From a virus, in the IMG/VR virus record IMGVR_UViG_3300044646_001108, positions 1 to 58,512 of that record: a stretch of 58,512 nt of DNA. One strand, written 5' to 3'. A program made the translations under genes and the position numbers. Below are positions 42,352 through 50,932 of this stretch, piece by piece. The notes under the pieces were generated by a model. It did no database searches. It saw only the letters and a program-made list of their open reading frames with translations, and was not told the origin of the DNA. Position 1 is the first letter of the stretch. The number at the start of each line of letters is the position of its first letter.

Positions 42352-43335
42352 TCAGGCGTAGAAGAAGCCTTCGACCAGAGCCTCAGACTTAATCACCTTG
42401 TAGCCAAACACGTTCAAGCCACGGACGATGTTCCCGAACGTGGACTGCGAACGCAGCGTTTCGACCTTGGTGATCTGCGAAGCAAAGGTGATGGCGTCGC
42501 GAGTGCCCGCGTACACGTAGGTTCCCTTGACGGTGCCGGCGCCGGTATCACCAGACATGCGGGTCGCGCCAGTTGCGGTGGGCAACAGGTTCGACACGTA
42601 GAGAGTGAAGCGGTCAATGGTGCCGAGGCGACCATTGCGCAACGGAGTCTGGCTGTCGCCAGTGATCGAGGCGTCCTTCAGATCGGACTGCTTGATCATG
42701 GCTGCCATCCACGCGGGGATGACCATCCAACGACCCATCTCAGGAACGTTCTGCTCGTCCAGGACCTGACCCATTTCCACGATCTTGTTGATGACCGTGG
42801 TCTTAGTCAGTTGAACGCCGGTCAGACCGCCAGTTGCGTTGCCGTCGCCGAGGTTGATGTTCTGGCTCAAAACACCAGCGGCTGCGCCTTGGTTGGCAGC
42901 AGCTGCAGCGTTCTTCACGCCAGCCAACACATCGGTGTCCACGGAAATCTTCATCTGCTGAGCAGCGTCATTGGTGAAGATGTCCATGAGCTTGAGGTCA
43001 GCCTGCACCTCATCGACGTCGTCCACAACGACCTGGAAGTACTTGCCCTGATCGATATTCAGTTCGATCACGCTGTTGGTCGGGACCTGCGAAGACAGGG
43101 TCTGACCTTTGCTGTACGAACTGATGGTGATCGAGGGGATCGTGCGAATCTCGACCTTGTCGCCTTGGTCTTTGATCTCGCCTTCCCAGTCGTTGTTGGT
43201 GATCTCAGAAAGAACGGTCGAGCTATAGAACTTGACCTGGAGCTTGCCGGACCAGATTTGCGGGATGAACTTCCCGGTGTAGCCGTCGGTGCCAGCACCG
43301 GCGCCATAGTAGTTTCCAGAAACAGCGATGGACAT
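42352..43335 (-). CDS. Major capsid protein
   Basis: 327 residues. The sequence fits podovirus/P22-like coat proteins of the HK97 fold: the N-terminal FIPQIWSGKLQVKFYSSTVL, GDKVEIRTIPSITI (the N-arm/E-loop entry) and, near the C-terminus, TYVYAGTRDAITFASQITKV. It is preceded by a scaffold and a portal gene. Few if any of the dispersed ACAGCTGT sites occur from here through the portal. Confidence 0.85.
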   Translation of the reverse strand: MSIAVSGNYYGAGAGTDGYTGKFIPQIWSGKLQVKFYSSTVLSEITNNDWEGEIKDQGDKVEIRTIPSITISSYSKGQTLSSQVPTNSVIELNIDQGKYFQVVVDDVDEVQADLKLMDIFTNDAAQQMKISVDTDVLAGVKNAAAAANQGAAAGVLSQNINLGDGNATGGLTGVQLTKTTVINKIVEMGQVLDEQNVPEMGRWMVIPAWMAAMIKQSDLKDASITGDSQTPLRNGRLGTIDRFTLYVSNLLPTATGATRMSGDTGAGTVKGTYVYAGTRDAITFASQITKVETLRSQSTFGNIVRGLNVFGYKVIKSEALVEGFFYA

Positions 43336-43408
43336 TTGAAACTCCTTGTTTGTATGTCCTCGCCGCCCCCTGTTTGCTAAGCGTTCGTGTCAGACGGGAT
43401 TGTCTGCT

Positions 43409-44359
43409 TCAACGAAAGCGCCCTTCAGATTGAGCGGCGAATATGTCGGATTCAATCCGAGCCGCTTCTGCCTCAGTGACCTTCCCACGCCTGACGTCGT
43501 CGTAGAAACGAGCGACATCTTCCGTGGTCCAGACCCTTTTTGCCGGTGCTGCAGCTGGCTGCGCTGCCCTCGTCGAGGACGGCACCACCTGATCAGCGCG
43601 GCTTGGCGGTCGCGACTCGGTGCTTGGTTGTCTCGACTGCTCAAAGGAGTTGAAGAAGTTGGCGATGCGCCATGCATCGAGCTTTTCGTAAGCGTCGTCA
43701 AAGAGTTCCTGCCTCGGGCGACCTGTATACGGGTCGAGCCCTGCGAGGTAGTTCAGGAAGTCCTGATCGGTATTCAGCTGTTCCCACTGCGGAGCGTCTC
43801 GGTTCAGTGATTCAAAGAACGCCTGACGCGCGACCTTGCGCTGCGCCTCCGTGACCTGTTCAAGCTGCTTCTTGACATCACCGTCTACGCCATTCGCGCT
43901 CTTTGCAGCGCGTTTGACCATGTCGATGAACTCCGCTCCGTACTGCTCAACCTCTTCCGGCTTGATGCCGTCGTTGGTGGGCGCAGGCGTTTCGAGTGAT
44001 GCGACCTTCTGCTCTGCAGCAGCCAGCTGATCACGCAGTTCGCGGATCGTCTGAGCCATGCGGGGCATCTCTTTCGCAAGACGACCCTCAGCCACTTTGG
44101 CGCGTTGCTTCCAGTGGTCAAGGTCGCCGCTCTCATCGGCGGGTTTATCGGCAGGCGGCTGATCTGTTTTCGCGGGTTCCGCAGGCGGAGCGCTATCGAC
44201 AGGTTCAGTCGGTTTCGGATCAGTCGGTTCAGCAGGTGCTGGGTCGACGGCTGGTGCTGGAGCCGGTGGTGTGGCGCCATCCGGAGTTCCATACGCTTGT
44301 TGGTACGCTTGTTCCGCAAGCTCGGCTTGCTTCTCAACTGCTCTTGGTAGTCGTGACAT
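43409..44359 (-). CDS. Scaffolding protein
   Basis: 316 residues, Ala/Pro/Glu-rich and highly charged: a PAPAPAVDPAPAEPTDP linker at residues about 30-75, then a long coiled coil (WKQRAKVAEGRLAKEMPRMA ... LRDQLAAAEQKVASLE) and a basic C-terminal helical region (VARFYDDVRRGKVTEAEAAR), as in phage scaffold proteins that bind coat through a C-terminal helix-loop-helix. Confidence 0.8.
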   Translation of the reverse strand: MSRLPRAVEKQAELAEQAYQQAYGTPDGATPPAPAPAVDPAPAEPTDPKPTEPVDSAPPAEPAKTDQPPADKPADESGDLDHWKQRAKVAEGRLAKEMPRMAQTIRELRDQLAAAEQKVASLETPAPTNDGIKPEEVEQYGAEFIDMVKRAAKSANGVDGDVKKQLEQVTEAQRKVARQAFFESLNRDAPQWEQLNTDQDFLNYLAGLDPYTGRPRQELFDDAYEKLDAWRIANFFNSFEQSRQPSTESRPPSRADQVVPSSTRAAQPAAAPAKRVWTTEDVARFYDDVRRGKVTEAEAARIESDIFAAQSEGRFR

Positions 44360-44463
44360 TAAATTTCCTCTGAGCCATGTCCTACGCGCAAGAGAGCCTC
44401 ATCGGAGTCTCTGCCTACGTGACCGGAGTTCAGGGCGGGTTGATGCCGGGTTTCCCCGGCGGG

Positions 44464-44670
44464 TTACCTGTGTTCAGTCGAACACAGCTTTATCAGGTCG
44501 GAAAGCGCGAGGCAGTAGCCCTGCAGCTTGTGAGCCTGGACTGCAGCAGTTGCTGCCTCCAAGTCATCTCGCTTCGCTTCCCTCTCCTGAATAAGGTACT
44601 GCACGAAGTGTTGGAAGTCTGAGTCCCGTCTCAGGCGTTCAACGACTTCGCGCTGTTTTGGTGTGATCAC
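44464..44670 (-). CDS. Small helical protein near the portal gene
   Basis: 68 residues, fully helical and charged (ITPKQREVVERLRRDSDFQH), coupled by ATGA to the gene upstream. No family recognised; may aid head assembly. Confidence 0.6.
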   Translation of the reverse strand: MITPKQREVVERLRRDSDFQHFVQYLIQEREAKRDDLEAATAAVQAHKLQGYCLALSDLIKLCSTEHR

Positions 44671-44990
44671 TTCTTGAATGAGGCGCGCTGCCAGGACATC
44701 TTGTCCCAGTGTTGCGGCATCGGCTGGACCATCCCGCCGTTAGCCATTCCAGAAGCATTCAGCTTGCGGCGCTCATCTTCTGTCAGCGGGTCGCCGCCAG
44801 ATACTAGAGTTCGCGGCACATCTGCAAAAGCAGCCATCGGGTCTTCCTCTGGCGTCTTCTTCATGTTGCCCGACAGAACGTCGCGCAAAAGCTTGTCCTG
44901 ATCTTCCATGCGCTTCTTGCTGTCTTCATAGCGCTTGACTGCAAGTGCGCCTTGCCCTGCTCCAGTAAGGAACGAAGTGAGTTTTCCCAT
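44667..44990 (-). CDS. Small head-assembly-region protein with ANGGMV motif
   Basis: 107 residues. The C-terminal SGMANGGMVQPMPQHWDKMS repeats a GMANGGMV-type motif also found as AKMANGGMVSKRAKKC in the 67-residue protein at 52064. The N-terminus MGKLTSFLTGAGQGALAVKR is amphipathic. Eight bases before the portal stop. Probably a virion or assembly protein; the motif may bind a shared partner. Confidence 0.65.
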   Translation of the reverse strand: MGKLTSFLTGAGQGALAVKRYEDSKKRMEDQDKLLRDVLSGNMKKTPEEDPMAAFADVPRTLVSGGDPLTEDERRKLNASGMANGGMVQPMPQHWDKMSWQRASFKK

Positions 44991-44998
44991 GTGATCTC

Positions 44999-46939
44999 CT
45001 ATTGCAGCATCGGAGGCTGCTGTTGTTGGGGCGGCTGCGCCTGAGCTTGTTCAGCTGCAGCTGCGGTAGCCTCCTGCTGCGCGCGCTGAGCCATCAGAAT
45101 CTCATCAGGCTTCGGCACGATCTTGTCGACATCGATGTTCAAGGACTTGGCGGTCTCGCGCAGAAGCTCTGCACGACCAGCAGGTCCGATGATCTGCATG
45201 TCGAATGGGTTGGCAGTCAGCTGCATGAACTCATTGCGGCGCTGCTGCTGGGTCTCCTTGAGGAGGGTCCCGACGATCCCGGAGGCGACGATCTGCATGT
45301 CGCCCTTGATGCTGACATCGTCGTCATAGATCATCAAGTGGTCGTAGAAGCGAGTGAGCATCTCGGACGTTGCTTTGTCCAGGCTCAGGATCGCTTGCTT
45401 GATGCCCTTGGCTGCGTTCTCCATCAGCATGCTCAAGCCGCTTGCGGTGCGCCCAGCGCCGCTGACGTTGCTGCTGCCGTATACGTAGTTCGGCACTCCG
45501 GTGACTTCATCAGCCACCTTCTGGAAGTACTGAAGGACGTTCATCAACGTCTCAGCGTTCATGTTCGGCTGGAAGAAACGAACAGCAGGCTGTCCGCCGC
45601 CAGTGCGGTCAGACGTCGTCTGCCAAATCTTCCATGGGTACATCGAGGTCAGGTTCTCGCCGTCGGGCAAGCGGTCAACGCTGACCTCCACCTGGGGACC
45701 TGATGCGATGCCCATGTTGTTCGACAGGGCGCGAGCGGCACCATTGCAGATGACCTGGGTGTCTCGCATGATCTCTGGCAGAGCCATGCCCCAGAACGCG
45801 CCGGGGATGTTCTCCCAGGCTGCTTTGCTGTACGGGCGGCGACCAAGCGGGTCGGGGTTCTTGATCGCCTTGATCGTATGCGAGCCAACCTTCCAGCAGT
45901 TGACCTCGTACTCAACGTGATCCTCAACGTCCTTCATGCCCCACTCGCGGAGCATGTAGCCCGAAGCGGAGCCCCAGAACTCGACGGCTTCGATGATCTC
46001 AGTGCCGATCAGCGTGTTGTTCCTGCCCTCAAGCAGGTGGCGTTCGGAGTCGCCCTGCTCCATGTTGCGCAGACCGCCACGCCCGTACTGCTCAAGCGCT
46101 GCGCGGATAGCGTCGTCGTTATACCCAGGAACTCCGATCAGCTTGGACAGCGATGCCCGCGTCAGTTGGTGGCGCTGGATGAAGTAGCCGTCCTGCGGCG
46201 TCACCGCGTTGGGAGAAGGGAAGCAGTCGTAGGGCGATACGCGCTCGAACGACTCGCCGATGTCCTCAAAGACCTCCGGCTTCCAGCCTTTGGTCCAGCG
46301 CATCTGACGTCGTTGCTTGATGACCGGACCCTTGATCACGCATGACGGGAAGGTCACAAAGTCATAGATGACTTCCGACATCGTCTCCGACCAGCGCGCG
46401 TCAGTGAGCTTGTCCAGCATGCGACGCTCCATGTTCATGGCAGCGTTCTTGGCAAGCTCGTTCATGCGCTTGGTGACCGTGTCGTACAACTCCTTCATCC
46501 GGGCATTGATCGCTCGCGGGTCAATTGCCATGCCTTGCTGGGACACGGCGTCGGCTTCCATCACGACGGTCTCGATGATGCCTTCGCGCATTTCGTTGGG
46601 TAGCGCAGGCTCAGCAGTTGGCTGCAAGCTCCAGCTTGAGCCGGTGCCCGACAACAGCACGTCCTTGATCCACGACTCGGCTGCACGGCACTTGATGTCC
46701 GTGAGCATCATGTAGATGTCGGAGCCGCCGGTCTGGCGGATCAGTGCGAGCTTGTCGGGGTCGTACTCGCCACGACGCTGGCGCTCGCAGCGAAGCAGGC
46801 GCTCGGTGATGTCGGCTTTGGCAGACTTGGCTTCGGTGTAGCAGCGGTCGATGTAGGCGCTCAGGGAGAGAACAGCAGGTTCCTCCTTGATCTGCTCCTT
46901 CTCGACGTCGCGCCGCAACCTCAGTGATTCAAGTGCCAT
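44999..46939 (-). CDS. Portal protein
   Basis: 646 residues. Typical of podovirus portal proteins: an N-terminal helical domain (YIDRCYTEAKSAKADI), a large stem/wing part with DIYMMLTDIKCRAAESWIKD, QVSVDRLPDGE and TGVPNYVYGSSNVSGAGRTA, and an Ala/Gln-rich C-terminal tail (QEATAAAAEQAQAQPPQQQQ) that may be the barrel crown. Dodecameric portals sit at one capsid vertex and take DNA from the terminase. It lies directly downstream of the large terminase gene. Confidence 0.85.
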   Translation of the reverse strand: MALESLRLRRDVEKEQIKEEPAVLSLSAYIDRCYTEAKSAKADITERLLRCERQRRGEYDPDKLALIRQTGGSDIYMMLTDIKCRAAESWIKDVLLSGTGSSWSLQPTAEPALPNEMREGIIETVVMEADAVSQQGMAIDPRAINARMKELYDTVTKRMNELAKNAAMNMERRMLDKLTDARWSETMSEVIYDFVTFPSCVIKGPVIKQRRQMRWTKGWKPEVFEDIGESFERVSPYDCFPSPNAVTPQDGYFIQRHQLTRASLSKLIGVPGYNDDAIRAALEQYGRGGLRNMEQGDSERHLLEGRNNTLIGTEIIEAVEFWGSASGYMLREWGMKDVEDHVEYEVNCWKVGSHTIKAIKNPDPLGRRPYSKAAWENIPGAFWGMALPEIMRDTQVICNGAARALSNNMGIASGPQVEVSVDRLPDGENLTSMYPWKIWQTTSDRTGGGQPAVRFFQPNMNAETLMNVLQYFQKVADEVTGVPNYVYGSSNVSGAGRTASGLSMLMENAAKGIKQAILSLDKATSEMLTRFYDHLMIYDDDVSIKGDMQIVASGIVGTLLKETQQQRRNEFMQLTANPFDMQIIGPAGRAELLRETAKSLNIDVDKIVPKPDEILMAQRAQQEATAAAAEQAQAQPPQQQQPPMLQ

Positions 46940-46948
46940 GTCGATTCC

Positions 46949-48394
46949 TTAGACCCAACCGGCAGCTACCGGGTGGTTGTGTACTGTTTTTGAGCGAATA
47001 GGGCTCATCTCGGACCTCATCTGGAGACACCCGTACTGAAGGGCGTCGTGTATGTGTGAAAACTTGTCCTTCACCGGACGGTCTTTGAACCGCGCAGAGC
47101 CAGAGACTCGAAGTCGCTCGTAGCGGTAGCCGCCGTTGAACCCTTTCCTCAGCATCTTGCAAGAGGGGTCCAGGACAAACCCAGGCTCTCCGCCGGACAT
47201 CCGCTGCAGGAAGTAAGCAACGGACTCGCGTCGAGCCACAAATTCATTGGTCGGAGCAGGCTCACAAAGGATGCCAAGCTCCATCAGTTCCTGCATGCAG
47301 GTCTTCTCATCGGTCTGGCTGCGCATGTTCCCAGCGGGGTCGCCAACAGCCTCGACGCGATGCTTCGAGTACTCGCCTCGGATCACAGGGCGTACAACTT
47401 CGGAGTAGAACTGCCGGATGCCCATGTCCTCGGAGACCAACTCTTTGAGGACCAACAGCTGTCCGCGACTGTTCATCTGCAGGAAGGCGCAGGCGGGGGT
47501 CAGACCGAAGTCAAACGACAGCAGGATCGGCATCCCCTGGATCGGCGTAATCGCCATCTCCGACAGGTGGACCCTTTCGTTCCACTCCGGATAGACGGGC
47601 TTGCCATCCATCGTGGTGCCGTACTGCCCCAGCAGGAAGACCCTGATCCAGTCTTCCGTCTTGCCGTACAGCTGGTTTAAGTAGTACTGATACCCGAGGC
47701 TGTGGTTCTGGATGTTCTCAGCCTGCGGGTTCGGCACGTACTGTTGGTACGTGGGCGACTTGGGGTCCATGTCCTGGATCAAACCACCTGGTTGTTTGAA
47801 GAACCGGAAGATTTCCGGGCGCTCTTCTTCAGCCAGCTTGTACCACCAGGAGTCATCGTCAGGCGGGTTGGTGTCCATGATCACACCAGTCCAGCTAGGA
47901 CCGCCGTTGCGCTTGGAGGGGAAGCGACCGACACGCTGAGTCAGCATGTCCAGAACCGCCTTCTCCATCTCGCTGGCTTCGTTCATCCAGCCGCCGGTCA
48001 ACTCCAAGGACCTCAGCTTGCCGACATCATCAGGGCGATCCAACGCCATGAAGATGACCTCAAGCTCAAGTCCCGTTCCGTCCCCGATGTCGGAGATGTT
48101 GATGTTCGACGTGATGGGTGTGTCCCACTTCATCGTCGCCAAGTCCTGATACCAATCCATCCACGTCTTGATCGTGGTCGACTTCAGTTCAGGGTATGTG
48201 TTTCTGCAGATCGCCCAGCGTGAGCGCCTCACACCATCAGGTCCAGGCATTTGCTCCAGGGCTCGGGACAGAACCTCGAAGCAGCATGCGGTCGACTTGC
48301 CCGATCCGACAGGACCCATCAGACCGCGCACGAACGAGTTGTCTTGATGGAAGGCTTCAGTTATCGGACCAGGGGCTTGGTAGTTGACGTTCAT
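46949..48394 (-). CDS. terL: Large terminase subunit
   Basis: 481 residues. ATPase motifs: Walker A GPVGSGKST near residues 27-35, an adenine-binding RNTYPELKSTT stretch, and NEASEM near 160 of the coupling/Walker B area. Nuclease motifs: LSFDFGLTPACAF near 293, GDPAGNMR near 350 and HIHDALQYG near 455 supply the acidic residues of the RNase-H-like domain. It cuts and packages concatemeric DNA. Small terminase lies 1.6 kb upstream, separated by lysis genes. The start overlaps the previous frame by 38 nt. Confidence 0.9.
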   Translation of the reverse strand: MNVNYQAPGPITEAFHQDNSFVRGLMGPVGSGKSTACCFEVLSRALEQMPGPDGVRRSRWAICRNTYPELKSTTIKTWMDWYQDLATMKWDTPITSNINISDIGDGTGLELEVIFMALDRPDDVGKLRSLELTGGWMNEASEMEKAVLDMLTQRVGRFPSKRNGGPSWTGVIMDTNPPDDDSWWYKLAEEERPEIFRFFKQPGGLIQDMDPKSPTYQQYVPNPQAENIQNHSLGYQYYLNQLYGKTEDWIRVFLLGQYGTTMDGKPVYPEWNERVHLSEMAITPIQGMPILLSFDFGLTPACAFLQMNSRGQLLVLKELVSEDMGIRQFYSEVVRPVIRGEYSKHRVEAVGDPAGNMRSQTDEKTCMQELMELGILCEPAPTNEFVARRESVAYFLQRMSGGEPGFVLDPSCKMLRKGFNGGYRYERLRVSGSARFKDRPVKDKFSHIHDALQYGCLQMRSEMSPIRSKTVHNHPVAAGWV

Positions 48395-48602
48395 CAGGGG
48401 GTATTACCTTCGGCGGTCTTCGACTGATCCGCTCAAGTTGTTGTGCAGCCCGCATCTGAGCGCAGGCTTGGATGATCCATTCAAAGACGTTCCCGTCGGT
48501 CTTGGGGTCGTAGACCGGGTACTTCGGGATTACATCAACTGGACCTCGGCGGACCTGCGTCTGACGAGACCCGGAAGAACTTTCCCACCCCCACGGGTCC
48601 AA
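48357..48602 (-). CDS. Small hypothetical protein with uncertain start
   Basis: The frame that ends at 48357 is open up to an ATG at 48752, but its first 74 codons overlap lysozyme in another frame. The part after lysozyme (VDVIPKYPVYDPKTDGNVFE, then WIIQACAQMRAAQQLERISR) looks like true protein. No ATG or GTG lies in that part; a TTG at 48602 after AAGGAG is the most plausible start, giving 81 residues. Function unknown; it overlaps the terminase start. Confidence 0.4.
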   Translation of the reverse strand: MDPWGWESSSGSRQTQVRRGPVDVIPKYPVYDPKTDGNVFEWIIQACAQMRAAQQLERISRRPPKVIPPDERQLPSPWSDN

Positions 48603-48979
48603 AGCATCAGCTGCTCCTTCGCCCCGTCCCAATCCTTCGCGACGATCTTTCGCTTCAGGGTGGACGTCTGCAGCCTCCCGACGCCCAGGTTGTAGGCGAA
48701 GTCCACTATCGCTGCCAGACGACCCGGCTTTTCTTGCAGCAGATTTGGGCATTGACGGAGGACTCCAGGAAGGTATGTGTGGTTCAGTTCGAACAGCAAC
48801 AGCTGTTCAGCGCGCTCCTTGCTCATTGGCGGATGCGTGAGTTCGACCTTGTTGCCGTTCTCGTAGTACGTGCTGCCGTACCCAATGGTCGGCACACCGG
48901 CTGGGCATAGGTACGGCTTTGACCGGAACCCCTCAAACAACTTGCAGAGGTCGGCAGCGATCTGCACCGCCTCCTGCAT
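48530..48979 (-). CDS. Endolysin, GH24 phage lysozyme
   Basis: 149 residues. The catalytic arrangement E-x8-D/C-x5-T is met by Glu16 in LFEGFRSKPYL, Cys25 and Thr31 in CPAGVPTIGYGS, and the GH24 fold continues (AIVDFAYNLGVGRLQTSTL). It hydrolyses peptidoglycan at the end of the cycle. No N-terminal signal-anchor, so it needs the holin. ATGA overlap with the holin gene upstream. Confidence 0.9.
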   Translation of the reverse strand: MQEAVQIAADLCKLFEGFRSKPYLCPAGVPTIGYGSTYYENGNKVELTHPPMSKERAEQLLLFELNHTYLPGVLRQCPNLLQEKPGRLAAIVDFAYNLGVGRLQTSTLKRKIVAKDWDGAKEQLMLWTRGGGKVLPGLVRRRSAEVQLM

Positions 48980-49473
48980 CAGAGCCCTCGCTTGGCAAGG
49001 GTTCTGTCGAGGAACCAGTAGTTCAGGGTCCCAGAAACCAGCGCAGCAAAGTCTGCGCTCATTACCAGCTTGAAGACGTCAATCGGGTCCATGCCAACCC
49101 GGTAGCTCATCCAGGCGAACCAGAGATGAGCAAAAGACCAAATCGCAAGAATCCAGTAAGTAACCACCGGGCGGACGCTGGCGGACAGAGAAGCCACCCA
49201 TCCGCCTACCGCCTTCACCATCTCGGTCTGCTGGTTGATCGCCGCGTTGAAAGCAACCATCGCTCCAACATCGACTGCAGCCTCCCTGTGAGCGCCAATC
49301 TCGGCGAGCTTTTGGGCGCCCCTCTGGGCTTCAAGGTCACATTGACGCTGGAACATCAGCAACTCATGGGCGCGCTCGTTCTTCTTGTCCAGCCACTTCA
49401 GGATTTCTGGGGCAAGGCGGAACAACCCGCCAAAAATTGACCCCAAAAGACCACCACTCAATAGATCGACCAT
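48979..49473 (-). CDS. Holin of the GTA-type three-helix family
   Basis: 164 residues from ATG 49473, after an AGGGGG site. A Gly-rich hydrophobic N-terminus (GGLLGSIFGGLF), a charged middle with RQCDLEAQRGAQKLAEIG, then helices VVTYWILAIWSFAHLWFAW and FAALVSGTLNYWFLDRTLAK match the family often found beside lysozymes (GTA_holin_3TM). It makes the membrane lesion that releases the endolysin. Confidence 0.75.
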   Translation of the reverse strand: MVDLLSGGLLGSIFGGLFRLAPEILKWLDKKNERAHELLMFQRQCDLEAQRGAQKLAEIGAHREAAVDVGAMVAFNAAINQQTEMVKAVGGWVASLSASVRPVVTYWILAIWSFAHLWFAWMSYRVGMDPIDVFKLVMSADFAALVSGTLNYWFLDRTLAKRGL

Positions 49474-49483
49474 CAACCCCCCC

Positions 49484-49747
49484 TTAATGCAGCTTGATCT
49501 GCTCAGCCGCGCGGTCGAACGACTCAATCAGCAGGGCTGCAAGCCGCTCCAAATCCTTGCCTGAACCCATTTCCCGCAGGTCTACATCGACTTCAAAGCG
49601 GTGAACGGCGCCATACAGGCTCACAAGACCGGAAATCGTGACCAGGAAGGGGGCAATCGCCTCAGCCTCTGGGCTTTTGTAGCCCACATCCACAAATTTC
49701 AGGGGCTCAAACTGCCTCAAGTAGCCCTCAAGCTCACGATCAACCAT
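49484..49747 (-). CDS. Small hypothetical protein upstream of the holin
   Basis: 87 residues from ATG 49747 with GGAGGAG upstream. A conserved-looking centre (KFVDVGYKSPEAEAIAPFLV) and a weakly hydrophobic ISGLVSLYGAVH segment. Could be a lysis regulator or part of the cassette by position only. Confidence 0.55.
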   Translation of the reverse strand: MVDRELEGYLRQFEPLKFVDVGYKSPEAEAIAPFLVTISGLVSLYGAVHRFEVDVDLREMGSGKDLERLAALLIESFDRAAEQIKLH

Positions 49748-50030
49748 CCAACTCCTCCAATTTCTGCGCGCTTTAAGGCGGATATGCACAAAATTTTGCG
49801 AAAAACGAACATATACCCCCTCCCCAGGGGGTGTCTTGGTCCGCATGGGGCGCCAAAGTTATCGTCAGGCGATAAACCGGCTAACTTCGCTATAAAAAGG
49901 CGCCAAGTGCGTGTGAGGGTGGGTATGTGGTGGGTCCCAACCCCGCCGCCTCGCGCGCTCGCGGGTCCGCCGCGACTCCGCGCACGACAACGCGCGCGTT
50001 TACGCCCTGTCCGACAGCTGTTGCCGCTGT
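49748..50030. other. Non-coding gap between small terminase and lysis genes
   Basis: 283 bases without a convincing gene. It contains the hairpin ACCCCCT/AGGGGGT at 49815-49832 and GC-rich tracts near 49940-50010. A single ACAGCTGT lies at 50014. May hold an attenuator or a processing site in the late transcript; no promoter stood out. Confidence 0.4.
49815..49832. terminator. Perfect 7-bp hairpin, possible attenuator
   Basis: ACCCCCT - CCCC - AGGGGGT. In the leftward direction a T-containing tract follows within ten bases (ATATGTTCGTTTTT). Situated before the lysis genes, so partial termination here could delay lysis proteins. Confidence 0.35.
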
Positions 50031-50708
50031 TCAGCCTGGAAGTAGAGGACCGGACTCAATGCCCGGTCGACTCCCCAGCACTGGCGCGGGGTTGCAGTCG
50101 ATTGTGGGCGGCTGACTGTGGGTAGAGCGGATGCCAATGTTGAAGATGACGTTCGTCTTGGCGGTGTCGCCCTGGTAATCGCCCCACTTCGTCGGCTTGA
50201 GCTTGCTTGCGACCCACTTGCGGGCGTCCACGCGCAGCCGTGCTGCCTGGATTTCCTCCATGCTGCCAGTGGCGGCTTCGTCGGCGATGTCGACGATCTC
50301 ATCAGCCAGGGAATCGGCGCGGTCGTCGTGTGCGCGCGCGTACCGCTCCCGGAAGTCCTTCCTTTCCCGTAACCACCGATAGACAGTGTCGAGCCCTCGA
50401 TGCTCCAGCCTGCAGTAGCTGCGCAGTGATCTCCCCTCTGCGATCCAGGCGCAGATGCGATCTGCCTCTTCGTCTGTGTATTCGCTTGGTCTGCCCATGA
50501 CAGCTGTTTGGGTGCTGTTCTCTCCCCCTACGCTTTGCACAGCTGTTGCCTGCTGTTGTGCCAGCTGTAGCTGCTCATGGGCGTTTTTCTCAGCCAGGGC
50601 GACTTCCTGCAGCGCCTGATCCCTTGCTGCGTCCTTTTGCTGGCGCTTCTTCTCTGCTGCCTTCTTCCTGGCAGCTTCGCGCTCTTCGCGCTCTTGCTCT
50701 TCGTTCAT
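50031..50708 (-). CDS. terS: Small terminase subunit
   Basis: 225 residues from ATG 50708, which overlaps the upstream TGA. Residues 1-80 are a Lys/Glu/Ala coiled coil rich in Q (EREEREAARKKAAEKKRQ). Then GRPSEYTDEEADRICAWIAE, LRSYCRLEHRGLDTVYRWLR and DFRERYARAHDDRADSLADE are the conserved helix-turn-helix and linker of terminase small subunits that recognise pac or cos sites. The long N-terminal coiled coil is unusual for the family. Confidence 0.8.
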   Translation of the reverse strand: MNEEQEREEREAARKKAAEKKRQQKDAARDQALQEVALAEKNAHEQLQLAQQQATAVQSVGGENSTQTAVMGRPSEYTDEEADRICAWIAEGRSLRSYCRLEHRGLDTVYRWLRERKDFRERYARAHDDRADSLADEIVDIADEAATGSMEEIQAARLRVDARKWVASKLKPTKWGDYQGDTAKTNVIFNIGIRSTHSQPPTIDCNPAPVLGSRPGIESGPLLPG

Positions 50709-50932
50709 CTCAACTCTCCCGACTCTCTGCGCCCCCAATCGAAGCGGTTCCAGGCGCGCTCATGGACGAAGTACAGGATCGAGTTGACCACCAGGGCGAA
50801 GCTCACCACGCCCAAACCGACCTTCCAGCTTCCACTGGCAAGCCAGCCGCCGACGAAGTTCGTGATCGTGACAAGCACCCTCCAGGTGATCACCTTCAAC
50901 GCGCTACGGGGAATCCTCTCAGTGAATCTCAT
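50705..50932 (-). CDS. DUF2061 small membrane protein
   Basis: 75 residues. SALKVITWRVLVTITNFVGG, WKVGLGVVSFALVVNSILYF and VHERAWNRFDWG are the DUF2061 pattern: two hydrophobic helices and a conserved HERxWxRxxWG end. Function in phages is unknown. ATGA overlaps on both sides; coupled to the PP-loop gene upstream. Confidence 0.8.
   Translation of the reverse strand: MRFTERIPRSALKVITWRVLVTITNFVGGWLASGSWKVGLGVVSFALVVNSILYFVHERAWNRFDWGRRESGELR

Noticed and set aside
42280-43380. Open frame of 366 codons on the plus strand
   Set aside because: Antisense to the major capsid gene, which has strong family features.
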